Shown here piece by piece: positions 23,576 through 36,500 of a DNA stretch of 64,000 nt. Location of the stretch: positions 250,001 through 314,000 of the forward strand of contig JAJEKV010000276.1 in assembly GCA_021234155.1 (NCBI GenBank). Reading direction: 5' to 3'. Under the pieces are notes generated by a model that ran no database searches, was not told where the DNA came from, and saw only the letters and a list, made by a program, of their open reading frames with translations. The position numbers were made by a program, and so were the translations under genes. The first letter of the stretch is position 1. Every line of letters begins with the position of its first letter. This DNA is from Isoetes taiwanensis. Taxonomy: Eukaryota > Streptophyta > Lycopodiopsida > Isoetales > Isoetaceae.

Positions 23576-26090
23576 TTTGAAAATCATGTTACCATGACTT
23601 CTCAAAACGTCAACTTAAAATATACATGCATTACAACAAATTTGGTGCCTTTGTCACCACACAACCTCTTGTAGTACTTGAAAAATCGATGGGCAAATTA
23701 TAACATTAGGTACTACATGGCGTTATACATTTGCGTAAACATTTCTCTGTTAACATCATAATGAGCTAAGTCATGCCATTCCAATCAACAAATAAAAATC
23801 AACAATATTAGAGCCATCGGGCATTGGCAAATCTGTTTTTTGAAAACAAAAATCCGTAGGAAAAATGCCTCACTAGAATGAATAAAGCTCCACTAGTAAT
23901 TTCTTCAGCCTTGATCTTCAATTCCTAAACAAGAGCGTAATGCACATGTCATGAGTATTTCTTTTATCATACTTTCTCTTGTAAGGAAGCATGCAATACA
24001 TTAGTTGTTAATTAAATACCAAAAAATGACAATGTTTTCTTCATCTACTAGTCCTTACCATGCAAATGAAGTTCTTCATGCGAGGCTCCAACCATAATTT
24101 TAAAACCAACATTCTATTAATCTCCACTAGATCTCGTAGCTTGAAGAACCTTAAAAGCCCATAACCCATAACGTGGTCGCATGTCCAATCGTATGGACTT
24201 TTGATAGGGTGCGGGCATGCCCATTTCTCTTAATAGCGATTTTCCTCATGGGCATAAAAATTTATACTAACTCGGGAAGTTAAAAAGCCCTCTAGCAAAC
24301 GATTATGGGAAAAACACAAAATCATAGTGTCTTTGGCAACCCTAGCAAACAAATATGTACGGATGCTAATATACCAATCACACTACACAAAAAATAATGG
24401 CTGACCTTGCATGTATACAAAATCACATTATTATCTATGCTAAGATAGTAGATTCAAAAGGGACAGAATAATGAATTCAAAATATCCGGCGCACACAACA
24501 CGCATACTTGGAACCATCTTCAATGCTTGCAGATGCTCGCATACTGATGTCTGCATCTACATCCTTCTTCAATAGAGGCATCCTTTTCATCTTGATGCAT
24601 CTTGTTGAAGTTCGCACAACATATCTTGCTCATACCTCGAGTCACCCGAGGTTATAAGATCATTTCCCTAATCATAACTCTTTCGGCTACACCATATGTA
24701 ACCTTTTCATTTGAGAATGCGCAATCTTCTCCCTCAAACATTTGGTAACCTAGACATGTTACCTTGATCATATCCGACCACTCACCACATCACTATCGAG
24801 CCCGATATATCCTCCTCGGGCTGATTCCTTTCAACCAAGACCCGCTTTTCAAAAGCAAGCCCCGATATTCTCGGACTAAGCATCATCATCTTAGAATTAC
24901 ATGCATTGCTCCCACATGCATCTTTCGTAGGGGCTCTCCAACACATGAGTTAAGAAGCCGGAGGAATTCTCCGGAGAACAATCCGCTTCTTTGGGTTTAA
25001 CACGTACCGTTGACCTACTATTTGAGATTCACCATCATTTACGGATGGCTTCGTGAGTCCGCAACATTGGAGGGACACTATGAGCGCGCATTGGCGTGGC
25101 CATAGCTAGGATTGAGGCGGTGCCATTTGCTCGTCTACGCTCTTCAAAATTGGGCAGCCATAGCTAACGAATTGGAGCTTGTCGAAGCTTGTGCAATCTG
25201 GATAACACGATTTTCAACATCCCTAAAGAATGCAAACAAACAATGCAAACAAAATACAGATGGTTCGAAAAAAAGCCGGCATTCTGCTGGGCTCAGAGCA
25301 GTGCCCACGAAAAAAAAGCCCGGGACTTAGAGCTGAATTTCTTGCCGCATTGCCCATTTTGCATGTCGCTTAAGCTTACGGACTTCCGTTTTGGGGCTTC
25401 TTTTTCGGACTTTGCTTAGCTAGAGTTTTCGAGCCTTGATCGCCCGGGCTTTCCCTCGCAATGATTCAAAGACACCATCCAAATCGCCCGAAGCTCGCCC
25501 ATGAACGCCTCATTGATCGAAAAGGGCAAGAGATGCTAATGAATAGCTAAAATTGGTCGGATCCAAGAGCGTTAAGACCCTTTTGCTCATCGTTCTCTTC
25601 ATCAAAGTTGCGCAAGGATGCGCAAAGCTTTGGCGATCCACGATATTCTATCACAAGGGCTCCAATCCATGGAGATGGGAAGGAGCTATAGACCGAACAT
25701 GGTAAAAGCGGCAAGGCGAGGAATCCTAAACCTAATCGATGCCCCCACGTTATCCCTAGCTAACCCAAACCAGATTACGGCGTCTCCCTGGCAGTTCCGA
25801 TCCAGTTTATGATGTCTTGTTGCCGCCATAGCTCCTCCTGCTCGCTGCCATGGCCATCGCTTCTATCGGTTGCTAGGCCTCAAGACGAAGAAAAAATACG
25901 TGGCAACCAATCATTGCGGCGCAGAAATATTCTGTGCGACAAAAACAGAAAATCAAAATATGAAACTGACTTATATATGTGTAGATTATTATTATCATCA
26001 TTATTTTGTTTTGGAAAAAGTTGGGTGTTATGTACATGCTCAATCTATTGCAAGACTTATAACGACCTTAGGCCACAATGTGTTCGGGAC
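23576..26090. other. no supported gene
   Basis: Mixed AT-rich DNA. Frames at 24764-25812 are short, lack domains and have no consistent splice signals. It is probably transposon-derived given both flanks, but I cannot assign it. Confidence 0.4.
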
Positions 26091-26094
26091 TCGG

Positions 26095-26240
26095 CATCAA
26101 GTATAGTTCCTTTTTTCCTTTCCACTATGCCATTATGCTGAGGAATGTACCTGCATGTTAGTTGCCTCTTAATGCCATGGTTCTTGTAGTACTTCTTAAA
26201 TGCCCCTGATAAGAATTCACCTCCTCTCGCTTTCCCGATG
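26095..26240 (-). pseudogene. Copia integrase fragment
   Basis: The minus strand encodes GGEFLSGAFKKYYKNHGI, then the segment from KRQLT to IPQHNGIVERKKGT. This is the Copia integrase stretch between the second catalytic aspartate region (DxGGEF) and the catalytic glutamate (PQxNGxxERK). The aspartate itself is replaced (KARGGEF). The fragment is only about 145 bp and is separate from the Copia gag at 21-22 kb. Confidence 0.85.
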
Positions 26241-26368
26241 GAAGAATGACGTTGGCGCTCCTTCTAGCCGCTTTGGGAGACGGGAGAAACCTGACACTCG
26301 ATGGATGAGTCCTTGCTAGAGGATGTTCTCAAGAATCTTGGGCTTCCTCGAATCCCAGAAGAGAAGGA

Positions 26369-26609
26369 TGTGACAGTCTCGGCCGTACATAGTTTCCTTA
26401 GATTAGCATATAGTAGTCAGAGTAGGATAGGTTTTAGTAGAGCTTTAGTGGGCAGTCACTTTCTCTGTGTTCTGTGTTTTGATAAGGTTGGATCTTTAAG
26501 AATCTCACTTTCTCTGTGTTCTGTGTTTTGATAAGGTTGGATCTTTAAGAATCTCGGCCCATAATACTGGATATTTGGCCTTGGGAAACCGATTCCCAAG
26601 AAATCTATT
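26369..26609 (+). mobile_element. LTR-like segment with adjacent primer-binding site
   Basis: A purine tract AGAAGAGAAGGA ends where TGTGACAG begins (26369). About 240 bp later TGGTATCAGCG (26610-26620) resembles the tRNA-Met primer-binding site. The segment contains a 49-bp tandem duplication (26457-26555). The LTR boundaries and class are inferred; no polyprotein survives on either side. Confidence 0.35.
26457..26555. repeat. 49-bp tandem duplication
   Basis: Two essentially identical copies of a unit starting cactttctctgtgttctg. Confidence 0.9.
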
Positions 26610-26620
26610 TGGTATCAGCG

Positions 26621-27140
26621 TACCTGTGATGTTCCCCTAGAATATATGATATAAATACGTATATCCTAGGCCCACATCACTATACAAATCTACATTAGTA
26701 GGCTTGTATGCACAAGTGGGGGCATGGCCAAGTTATCTACATAACTTGGCCAACCTTAGGAGGTGACCCATTTCCACATGGCTTCACTCCACATAAGTGC
26801 CAATTCATTGTGATTAGCTCATGGTGATTCTCTCAATCGAATCACCGGATTCTCTTCCAAAACTCCAAAGATTTGCTTGAGCAAATCATGTTGGCGCCCT
26901 AGTTAAAACCAAGGAGCCAATAAAATGTGTGGCGTTGCAATGCCTCTGCTATTAAGCTGTGTTTTCAGCATTGGGCAAATATGACTCCATGTGAATTGCC
27001 CATTGAAAGAAGCCTCGTGCTTAGGTACCTTTGTCTTCCAATAAATACTAGACAAATAAATACTAGGAACTATTTTCATATATGTCCAATAAGCTGAAGT
27101 AGCATGAATTTCATCAATAGGAGTTCGATCAACTCCGAAG
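26621..27140. other. no gene; 3' flank of kinase gene 2
   Basis: AT-rich DNA between LTR debris and the stop codon of the minus-strand kinase. Confidence 0.4.
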
Positions 27141-30100
27141 TTAGTGTTTTTCCGGTCCTGCTAACCAAGCAAGTGCATTATGAAAGCGTTTGACGTTTGG
27201 TTCATTTTCAAGATCCTCTAAGCGCTTAATAATGTCTGCAAATTTGGGCCGCTTGAGCGGGTCCTTATCCCAGCATTCCTGAAGCAACCTGCATATTTCA
27301 TATATAAGAAATAATGGATACATTTAAAAACCTGAATATCTAGTAAAAATCTCTCAACTGTTTTAGCCTTGGATGCCAAGAGGTTCCAGAGAAAGGGGGT
27401 CTTATATCATTCGCCCTATCTTCAACAATTTGACGTGGCATTTGATATTTATTCGGCGACCCACCAGCAAAGATCTGCCAAAATGACATTAAAAAACCTT
27501 ATAAGTCCGGCATCTAGCAAGAAGCTGAGTGCTTGAATTCTCACCTCATAGGCTATTATTCCAAAAGAAAATACGTCAACACTTTTGTCGTATGGTTTGT
27601 GCTTGAAGACTTCTGGCGCCATATATTGGTCTGCTCCTTCAACGCACATATAAATGGAAAACTTGAGATAAAAAAAAGCCAGAAGAAAACTAAGCCAGAA
27701 AACAAAGGGTTTTCAGCTTGTTATCATCTGCCCATAAAATATTAAATTTATTATTCTGGCCACTTAAACATTCCTAAATATGTTTGGGCTCAAATTACCT
27801 TACGGACAGAATTTTCCACTCCTTACGAAAAAAGTGAACATAACACATTTAGAAACTTCTCTAGCACCTGAAACAAAACTAGGACTCTATGGAATTTAGG
27901 AGATTTATTGGAAGCTCCACCCCAAATTCCTTTTTAGAAGTAATAAAGGATTCTTATATGTCCTTTGTCTTCCTAAAATATATGGCCGCCTATTAACTTC
28001 AGGTTTCACAGATTCAGCTGCATCGCTTTAAATTAAACACTAACTAGCATGACCGAGTATTAGGTGAGATAACTTGGCTATAATAAATTGTCATGAAAGT
28101 AGAACTGTTCTACATAGCATAACTGTTGTATGAAAGTAGGGTCTGGTACCATATGTTATCTATCTAGTGCTAAGCATGTTCGGGTAGCATCTTACAAGAA
28201 CCAGTTTCGCCTGTCATCTCATAAGCACCTGCTGGGACTGTTAACAGTTTGCTAAGCCCAAAATCAGCCACCTTCAAGTGCCCAGCTTCATCTAGTAAAA
28301 TATTTCTGCAATGAAATGTATTAAAAGAAGTTCCACAGCGATTTATCAAACATAGTAGAGATTACCTTGGTTTCAAGTCACGATGCACGATTGGCTTGGG
28401 TTTGTACTCGTGAAGATAATTCATTCCCCTGAAATGCTAACTTTTATTACCACTATATGATAGGATCTAGAAGAAGATAATACATAGCCCCTAATGACAA
28501 CAAGGGAAATGATTCTAATGTTAGTTCAAAAGATACTAGAAGATGAGTCATCTGTGAATATTTGGAAATATGAAATCACGACTCTCACAGTAAGGAATGA
28601 ACGATGTCCGTAAATAGACGCTCAGGCTGGATGACAACAGTTTAATTCTTTGCATAAGTTTGGGGGGGTCAAATGCACAAACCATACAAAGTACTGACCT
28701 TGATGTTTCTACATTTATGCAATGGTCCACTAAAGAAGTTAAAGTAAGGATCAGGCACACATTCATGAGAACTTTGCAAAATAACTTTCAATAATTCCAT
28801 CCTAACAAGTCCAATGGAGGGAAAGTCAGCTAAAAGTGAAAATACCTCGCAATGTCCAGGGCAAAACGTATAGCCTGTCTTGTGTCCATTTTACCCTTCT
28901 TAGTTATGAGTGTATCCAGGTCACCCTGCTTTGTACAAATTATACATAGCTTTCAAAATTATAATGGCCGTAAAGCATAATTTTTAAAGTGAAAAAAACG
29001 CTGAAGACCTAAGGCATCTACTTTAAAAAGAAGTTTTAAGTTCCTCACTAAGATGCCAGGGCTTATTCCGTAGCTTACCCAAAAACAGGTGTCCTAAATC
29101 CTTCAAGATGAGAGATACATGAGATACATATCGTTAGGAAATCTATATGGAGATTCCTTGAGGATGTTTACCCTGGGGAGAAACTCAGTAACAATCACCA
29201 GCTGAGAACCTTTTGTGACTGCGCCTAGAAACTGAACAATATTGGGATGATGTAACCTTTGAAGGATATGAAGTTCGCCAATGAACTCCTTCCTGTTAAA
29301 TAAGAATAACTACTCAGAATTGATAGAAGACGCACAAGCGACACTATAATGCACAGCACCTGACTTGCTTATCCAATGCTAGAGAACTTAAAATAGTCTT
29401 TGCTGCAACCTTTGTGCCTCTCCATTTCACCACCCGCACTTCGCCAAACGCACCCTGGATGAAAGAAGCACAGACAGATGCTAGTATCAGGGGATATATA
29501 AGTGTAAAATACTATTCTAAGATCAAAGTCATCTAGCTTACACTGCCAATAGGAGGAGTATCAAGCCCTTCCAACTCTGTGATGTCAATTTCATACTCCG
29601 GTGGCAAAGATTCCTGATATCAAAAATCTATGTCAAGATTAATATGAATTTGCTGCACTAGAAGTTCTACACACAAAAGCAAATGCTTTCAATTGCCTGC
29701 ACTTATGATTTTTCAAAAAGATTGAGAAACCAACTTTGTGCAGCAACTGACAGATGAGATGAATCATTCACATGATAGGCAATGTATGCAAACAAGTTTT
29801 AATCCTTGGTAGAATTGTCAGCTGACACCCCATGCTGGCATCTCATTTAAGAACTGTTCACTAATATGAACGGTTCCAATTTTGCCATATAGCAGGTAGC
29901 ATGGATCCATTTATATATCATGCCTTTAGTTATGTGCATAGGAAGGGAAGTGTCCAATGATGGTCTTATCTACAGTTTCTTTTCTTTTTTGCATAGGTGC
30001 AATGAGAGCAGTCAATTAATTTTCGCCATTGGTTTGAACACTCTAAAAAGACAAAAGGCTTCGCTTGAAATCCAGGCTATAAAACATTATTAAACCCAGA

Positions 30101-30650
30101 AGGAAACAGCAACAATGTTTGCCCTGCATCAGTACATTGACATCCAATTCATCATTCTTGGCCGAGATAAAAATTTTGTATAACTTGATAAGATGGGCGT
30201 ATTTTCCACTCTCCAGAAAGCAGTAAATGATGATACATGCTTACATCCTTCCTTGGAAGAGTTATAGCAACTTACAAATTCAGTTCCACCTTCGGCCTCA
30301 AGGATGCTAACAACTTCATTATGGTTAAAACGCCTTGCATCTGACAGTGGCTACAGAATTCAACAAGGATATAAGTTAATTAGAGGCTGCTTGATTAGAG
30401 ACACTACTTGAAAATGAAATTTGGAAAAACTAACCGTATATCCCCAGCGATCCCTTGGATTAATCTCGGTTTTGTACTGTAAAAGCACGTTCACACAGTC
30501 AACATGACCTTCACTAGCTGCCAAGTGAAGCGCCGTCCTACCATCATAATCAGCCACATTCACAGACACCCCTTCCTCAAGAAAACGTTTCAACTCATTT
30601 GCATCTCCTCGGCTTGCACAGTAAAGCAATTTAACTGTATTATCCTCCAT
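27141..30650 (-). CDS. ankyrin-repeat Raf-like protein kinase (plant integrin-linked kinase type), copy 2
   Basis: Minus-strand paralogue of the 16.9-20.1 kb gene, predicted 393 residues. Exons: 30650-30435, 30350-30276, 29613-29542, 29454-29360, 29292-29172, 28925-28846, 28428-28366, 28305-28196, 27630-27545, 27474-27359, 27288-27141. Exons 2-10 have exactly the same lengths as in copy 1, and all introns are GT-AG. Ankyrin repeats come first; the kinase domain has the VAAK lysine (K140), HRDLKP (235-240) and DFG (255-257), so catalysis should be intact. Exon 1 is 48 bp shorter: the ATG equivalent to that of copy 1 (about 30673) is out of frame here, and ATG 30650 is the first usable start. 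The C-terminus ends NALAWLAGPEKH, unlike copy 1. It likely acts in the same kind of signalling as copy 1. Confidence 0.93.
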
Positions 30651-31558
30651 ATCGTCGGATCATCACTTCTCATGCATCAATCTCTTCTCGTTAGAAACCT
30701 GTATATTGGAAGCTCGCGTTTTAGGACCTTGCGTTGCTCAAATTAGACTGCCTCCAGGTGGGAAATGGATGGATCTGTAAGCTAAGGCCCTTGGTATCAC
30801 AGGTAATCAAGCTTCAGACTTGAGATCTTCCATGCTTAAGACTTATTGCTCGAAATGCATTCATCTTCACTGCCTGATGATCCTAAAACCTAGGAAAAGA
30901 ACTCTACGCTCAATGAAGAGGCAGAAAAGAATAGCTCAATCAAAAAGCAGAAAAGAATAGAGATATTTCTGGAAACACTGAGATTTAGCGACCTTACGAG
31001 GACATTGGCCATGTAATATGTGCTAGATAAGTAGCTGCATTCTCGCTGCAATGTCGGAACTAGGACAAGAAGCCTGGAATAATTTACAATCCCGCGCGTT
31101 TCAGGAAACGTGCAATTGGCCGTCAAATACAATGGTAGCAGTAAATATCCCATCGAAAAAATACTAAAACCGCACGTTGAGATTTACCAAGCATTTTTTT
31201 TATAACAAAGTGGAGAGCATGTTGTGCATAGCGTTGAAACTATGAATAATCCTTTTGTCAAAGTTAGCCCCCCTTCCCCAAAGGAAAAAAAACAATTATA
31301 GCTCAAAATCATATTGTAGCACTATTCTGGTTAAAATTCCATCATCACCATCATCAATTATGGACTTGGCGGGTCCGTAAATTTCTTAAATTGATTAAAA
31401 AAAAGGTAGGGACACCCTTTGCAGTAGCCAAAGGCTTAAACTCGAGCATAAATACATATGAACATAACATCAATTAATTGACAAGACGTATCTCTAACAT
31501 GGACAGTTTGCAAGAGACTCATACATTAATGCATACAAAAGAGGAATCTCAATGTAAG
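30651..31558. other. upstream region of kinase gene 2
   Basis: The first ~180 bp are homologous to the region just upstream of kinase gene 1, in inverted orientation (shared agattgatgcatg near the start and gatctcaag...tgaagctt further up). Beyond that I see no gene. Confidence 0.5.
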
Positions 31559-31662
31559 CATAGAGAACTTTGATGACCTATGTGCTTAGACTAAGGCTAA
31601 CTTAGACTAAGACATAGAGAACTTTGATGACCTATGTGCTTAGACTAGACTAAGACTAAGGC
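31559..31662. repeat. 54-bp tandem duplication
   Basis: The unit starting catagagaactttgatgacc occurs at 31559 and 31613. Confidence 0.85.
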
Positions 31663-32559
31663 TTTTTTTTTTTTTTTTGGGGGCAAAGTAGCAGTTCCCC
31701 GATCTCCTTGGCTGCTCGCGAGAATCGAGGAGTCCATCACCATATGGTCCTTTTAGTAGGTAGGAGGATAGCAAGACCTCTAATCTCAACAAGAAAACAT
31801 TTTTTTTAATCTAGTGGAAACCCTACTGGAAAATCTTTGTTTTTGGCGAGCATATTATTTTAGTCCTTTTTTATTTCCATCCTCGGATCTTGGCAAACTT
31901 TGCATTTCTGGCTTTCATTTTTCCTTTCGCATTTTGTCTCTGGATTTCTGACCCAAGGGTTTTGGCGCCATTAGTGCTTAACATCAGATTTTTATGGAGG
32001 CTATAATAGGAATTCAACCACTAGATTAGTTTTACTAGATATCATTGTATTCTGGTGTCTACGTCCTCTGAGGAAAAGCGGATATATAAGCAGAGGCCGT
32101 ATACAACATACAGATGGCATAACCAGGTACAGATGGATGCAGATCCGGATTTACAAATGTGGTCTTGATAAACAAATTTAGGGATTGATACAGTTTCATA
32201 TTTTTTCTGATAAGCCAAATGCATGTGGTGCTTATGCTTTACATAACCATACGACTTGTTATTGTAGCCAAAATGTATTATTAAAAGGCTCCAGATTCAT
32301 ACCGAAGTTCTGTTGTTATCTGGCTCTGCCGAAAGTGTTGCTATTTATGCTTCTGTATTTTGCTATTCTGCATGGTGGCTAGGCTATTTACTTCTCAGAC
32401 ATTGAAACTGGATTGTGACTTCTACAGATCTACAAGCAAGAAGACATTTCTGTCTTTTGAGGATACAAGGCTCAAAAGTGTCAGTCCTAGTTGATTTCTA
32501 TCCGATATGGTATTGGCATAATTAGGTCAGCAATTTTCTAGGTTTCCTGTACTAGCGCC
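31663..32559. other. no supported gene
   Basis: T-rich and mixed sequence; frames lack domains. A 15-base T run at about 31663-31678 may mark an old retroelement end on the minus strand. Confidence 0.4.
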
Positions 32560-33969
32560 ATGTGCATGGACCCTTTGGAGGCCATAGAATATGAGAGAGA
32601 AGGAGATATTACGCTGTCAGAAATCTCTATGCAAGAGCATAATAGACATTCAAGAGACGAAATTAAGAATAACATGGGAGAGTTTTTACTGGAGCTGGGA
32701 ACCGTTGGTGGACTAAAGATCCAAAATGGGCTTACAAAATTTCCAAATTCCTATGGACATACATGTTGGACTCCCCAATGAGAAAGCACGGTAGAATATC
32801 TATTGAAGCCTAAGACGACACATATTAAGACGTTTGAGGTGAGTACTAAGATGCCAGAGTTCGACCATGCATTTTTAGCATTTGATATCGAAGGAAAAGT
32901 GCAAAAGACAAATTGGAAGCAAGAATTTATTCCAAAATTGCATTTAGACTATGATAAGAGTAATGATTATAAAAAGGTATTGCAGCAGACACTTCATCAG
33001 GTAGATTGGACAGGGTTATTGCAAGAAGATTCGAAGCTGCTGACATCATCTATGATAAGGGCAGCAGAAATTGTGTTTGGGAAGACAAAGAAACGTTTAC
33101 CTGGTAGATCTTGTAATGGTTGCCAAAAAGCTAGAGACAACCTTCCAATGGGATGCCGAGTAAAGCCACGATGGTACAAAATGTTGATTCGAAAAAAGAA
33201 GGGGCTCTTCTTTGCACAAAGGCAAGGTAAGCTTGAATCCCTGTTTCTTTTAAAACCAAAAACTTTTTGGAATAAACTGTTGGAGAAAACGCAGCAAACA
33301 AGACTAGAAATAGATGAATTGTTGACCATGGTAGAATCACTATATTTCAAGGCAGATGCTGAATCCATGCCCCAACTTCCAGTTATGGAAGATATTTTCT
33401 CAATTGATGAAGTTCAAAGTAAACTAACAGAAATGAATAATGGTAAAGCAACAGATATAACAGGAATGACAATCGAGTTGGTAAAATGGGGAGGAGAGGA
33501 ACTGATTGGCATGTTAACTAAACAGTTAAATCTGGCAGTGAGACAAGGGTTGCCTAAGGCATGGACAGAATGCAAAGTGGTACCTATTCATGAATCAGGA
33601 AACATGCTGGATGTCGGAAACTACAGGACGATTATGATTGGAAGCACTTTTGCAAAACTGTTAGGCGGACTGCTAGAATGCAAACTAAGTAATTGGGCTG
33701 AGGAAAATGATAAGCACGCTCTTTGTCAAGCTGGTTTCTGTAAGAATCATAGCACCCTTGACCATGCATTGACCCTCAGAGTTTTGATAGAAAAGGCTAG
33801 GGATCCAAAAAAGAGTTTCTATCTAGCTTTCATTGATTTTTCCAAGGTCTTTGATACGATACCTCGGAAAGGATTGGCGGATAGGATGGAAAACATGGGA
33901 GTTCCAGATCAAATCAGGGGACTATATACAGAAGTTACAGCCAAAGTCTCGGTAGACTCATTGCGATAA
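32560..33969 (+). mobile_element. LINE copy D: endonuclease C-terminus and reverse transcriptase N-terminal half
   Basis: A single reading frame from 32560 to 33969 is interrupted by only one in-frame TGA (32779-32781). The first part is the end of an apurinic endonuclease domain (FLLELGTVGGLKI, then FDHAFLAFDI, where the usual SDH is changed). After a linker, reverse transcriptase motifs follow: FSIDEVQSKLTEMNNGKATD, TECKVVPIHESG, NYRTIMIGSTFAKLL, QAGFCKNHST, and the motif-A region FIDFSKVFDTIPRKGL. It stops before the YxDD box, so it is 3'-truncated. It is a different family from copies A-C. Confidence 0.88.
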
Positions 33970-34232
33970 ATTTCCTATATTACAAACACAGGTCATTGCT
34001 CGTGTGGTGTTCCTTCACCGGTGCACATTATTAGGGCAAGCCGCCATGGCGACAACCACCATATTGTCACATTGACAGTCATGGATGCGCAAGTGCAAGC
34101 AGCTATATTGCGCGAGGGCAAGCAATTGAATGGCACGTCGACCGAGACCTGACTCAGACCTGACTCTAGCATGGTAGGAGTCCCACAGGCATGAGCTGAG
34201 CAAGATTAAGAGCATCCGCTGCCAAGGGGGAG
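33970..34232. other. junction between two LINE copies
   Basis: No gene. It separates truncated copy D from copy B. No poly(A) or simple-repeat tail is visible for copy D. Confidence 0.4.
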
Positions 34233-36500
34233 TTGCAGGTCTTATGCAGGGGCAAGATTCAAATCTTCCAGCCACCAAACACTGCCGCAAACCCTCATGA
34301 TGCTTCCAACGAAGCCCCTTTTGTTCCTGATCAGGCTCTTGCTCCGACTCCACGCCATGCCCCGTCCACCCGCTCTAGTTTGCTCCCTGCTCCAACTGTC
34401 TCGCCTGCCAATGTCCGTGCTCTGCATGCTAGTTTCGCTGCTCTTGCCTCTCGTCCTGCTGCCGCAACTGAATCTGCATTTGTAGCCATCCAACAAATAG
34501 AGATTATGCCTCCGCGTGGTCTCCTGGAATTGTTGGGGTTTTTCCATAGCAGAAGTTGCTATGGATATGATGTCATCTTTTTCATGGAGACATGGGAGCA
34601 TATAGGGCACAAGCTGCCCGAGTTGTCGGGCTACCAACATTATTCAGTCTTCAATAGCTGCACAAGAAAGCGAGGACCGGGGGGGAGGGGGAGTGTGTGC
34701 CTGCTTCTACTGGACAGCCTTGACGCAGTCAATCTCCATGTGCAAGACATACAAGCACAATTGCTACCTTTGGGTGGGTGTGCAGGCATAAGCATGCTAC
34801 AGAGGTCCACTTTTGGAACCTGCCAAAGTATCTACACTGGTTACTTCAAAAATGGGTATTGTTTTCTTGTTCTTTCCATCAAACTAATTTAAGTTCAAAA
34901 TAAAAATCAAACGCATGTTAATATTCAAGGTCAACTATTGAAGGTGAAAATGAATGAATCCAATTTAACACTTATTAGTTATTGAGGCATCATGTAAGTA
35001 CCTAGTACCTTGTGTTGGGTACTTTTAGATAGTTTTATGGTTCCTAAATATTACTTTTTCAGGTACACTATATTTATGCCCTGCAGAACTATAGTGGCAA
35101 CCTTCTCTTCCTAGTGCCCTGCTATCTCCCATATGCGAAGAGCAACTCCTATCACACCCATTTAGATGTGAATAGGCTGGACCCCTACGTCGATCTATAT
35201 GATGATATGCAATAGCACAAGCAGTTGGGTAGTGTCATGCTCCTCGGAGACTTCAACGCATGCACGGAGGTGGAACAACCAATAAAAACCCTTGACTAAA
35301 GATGTATTGCAGTTGCACTTGCAGAAGGGGCTTGGTCGGATGACAGTCAGGTCATGCGCTATGACAGGCAGTTGCTTTTCCTCTGCTGTATATTTGACTT
35401 GGTAATTTGCAATGGACTGACACAGTAGCTGGCCTTCCACAGGTGCACTTGCAGGGAGGAGAACCAAGGGGATGGATCCAGTGTGGTGGACTATGTGTTG
35501 GTGGCCGAGCAAGACATGCATGTGATTAAACTCCTCAGGGCAGCACAGACAATAGGGATGAAGAGGTTGACTCAAACCACTTGCCACTTTACCTGCAGCT
35601 GGGCTGACAGGCCATTCAAACACCTTGTGTGGCAGTTCCTTGCACGCTTCAGCTGCGATTGGATTATGAACATGCAGATGCTTAATCCCGGATGCTTACA
35701 GATGACCCAACAAGAGTTCTGCAGTATCCCATACTAGAGCAACAGACGGCCCAATTGATTGGCGTGCTTGGGATGACTCCCAAAAGTTGCTTTGCGAGAA
35801 GCCGCTCTTGACGGACCTCGAGGACCATAGCCTTCCTACATAACCAGTGGTTTGCCACTGAGTGCAAGGAACTCAAATGCTGGCTCCACTAGATCACAGA
35901 TCCTGCTCTATGCCTTCATACGGCCCAGACAGTACTGCACCTTTCTCAAGGCTAAGAAAGCCAGGTACATTGCGGAAGGGGGATGTTCTACCTCCTGGTT
36001 TATCATACCAGGATCTTCTAACAAAGGGTGCTTAGAAAGCCAGTACAACATGTACCCCCGAGCAGTGGGGCAATACTTGCAGCAACACTACGATCCTTAG
36101 GGAGCACGAGCAGCAATACCCCCGCAGGAAGGACCGGCCACAGAGGTTGACCAGGGCTTATAGTGTCTAGCCAATGAAAAAGCGGCAAACTTGAATAGTA
36201 TGCAGGCAAAGTCACTCAAGTGGGCAGGGCCACCATAGTCCCAGTTCTAACTGCCTTGTTCAACAGAGTGTTACAGGTAAGATTAGTACAGTTATTCCCA
36301 TCTACAAGACAAGTGACTCGCACTGCCTAGCCAATTACTGAAAAATCATGATCAGTTCGGTGTTTGCAAAGCTGTTGACAGGGGTTTTAGAGCAGCAGTT
36401 GATGAATTGGGCAGAGGCGGTAGAAAACGGGCTCTCACAAGTAGGATTCAGGCCCTAACACTCAATGTTAACCACATCTTCAAGTTGCAGACTTTGATTG
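34233..36500 (+). mobile_element. LINE copy B: endonuclease and start of reverse transcriptase, degenerate
   Basis: A proline/alanine-rich stretch (34233-34500) leads into endonuclease pieces: DVIFFMETWEHIG (about 34570), LSGYQHYSVFN, MLLGDFNACTE (35237-35269) and SSVVDYVLVAEQDMHVI (about 35480). Reverse transcriptase follows with VIPIYKTSD (36291), SVFAKLLTGVLEQQL and NGLSQVGFRP, after which it decays. Frames change several times and there are stops, so it is inactive. Gene order and residues match copies A and C. A 207-bp GT...AG-bounded insert (34856-35062) interrupts the endonuclease. Confidence 0.85.

Noticed and set aside
34242-34640. 132-codon minus-strand frame
   Set aside because: It is the antisense of the LINE copy B linker and endonuclease start.
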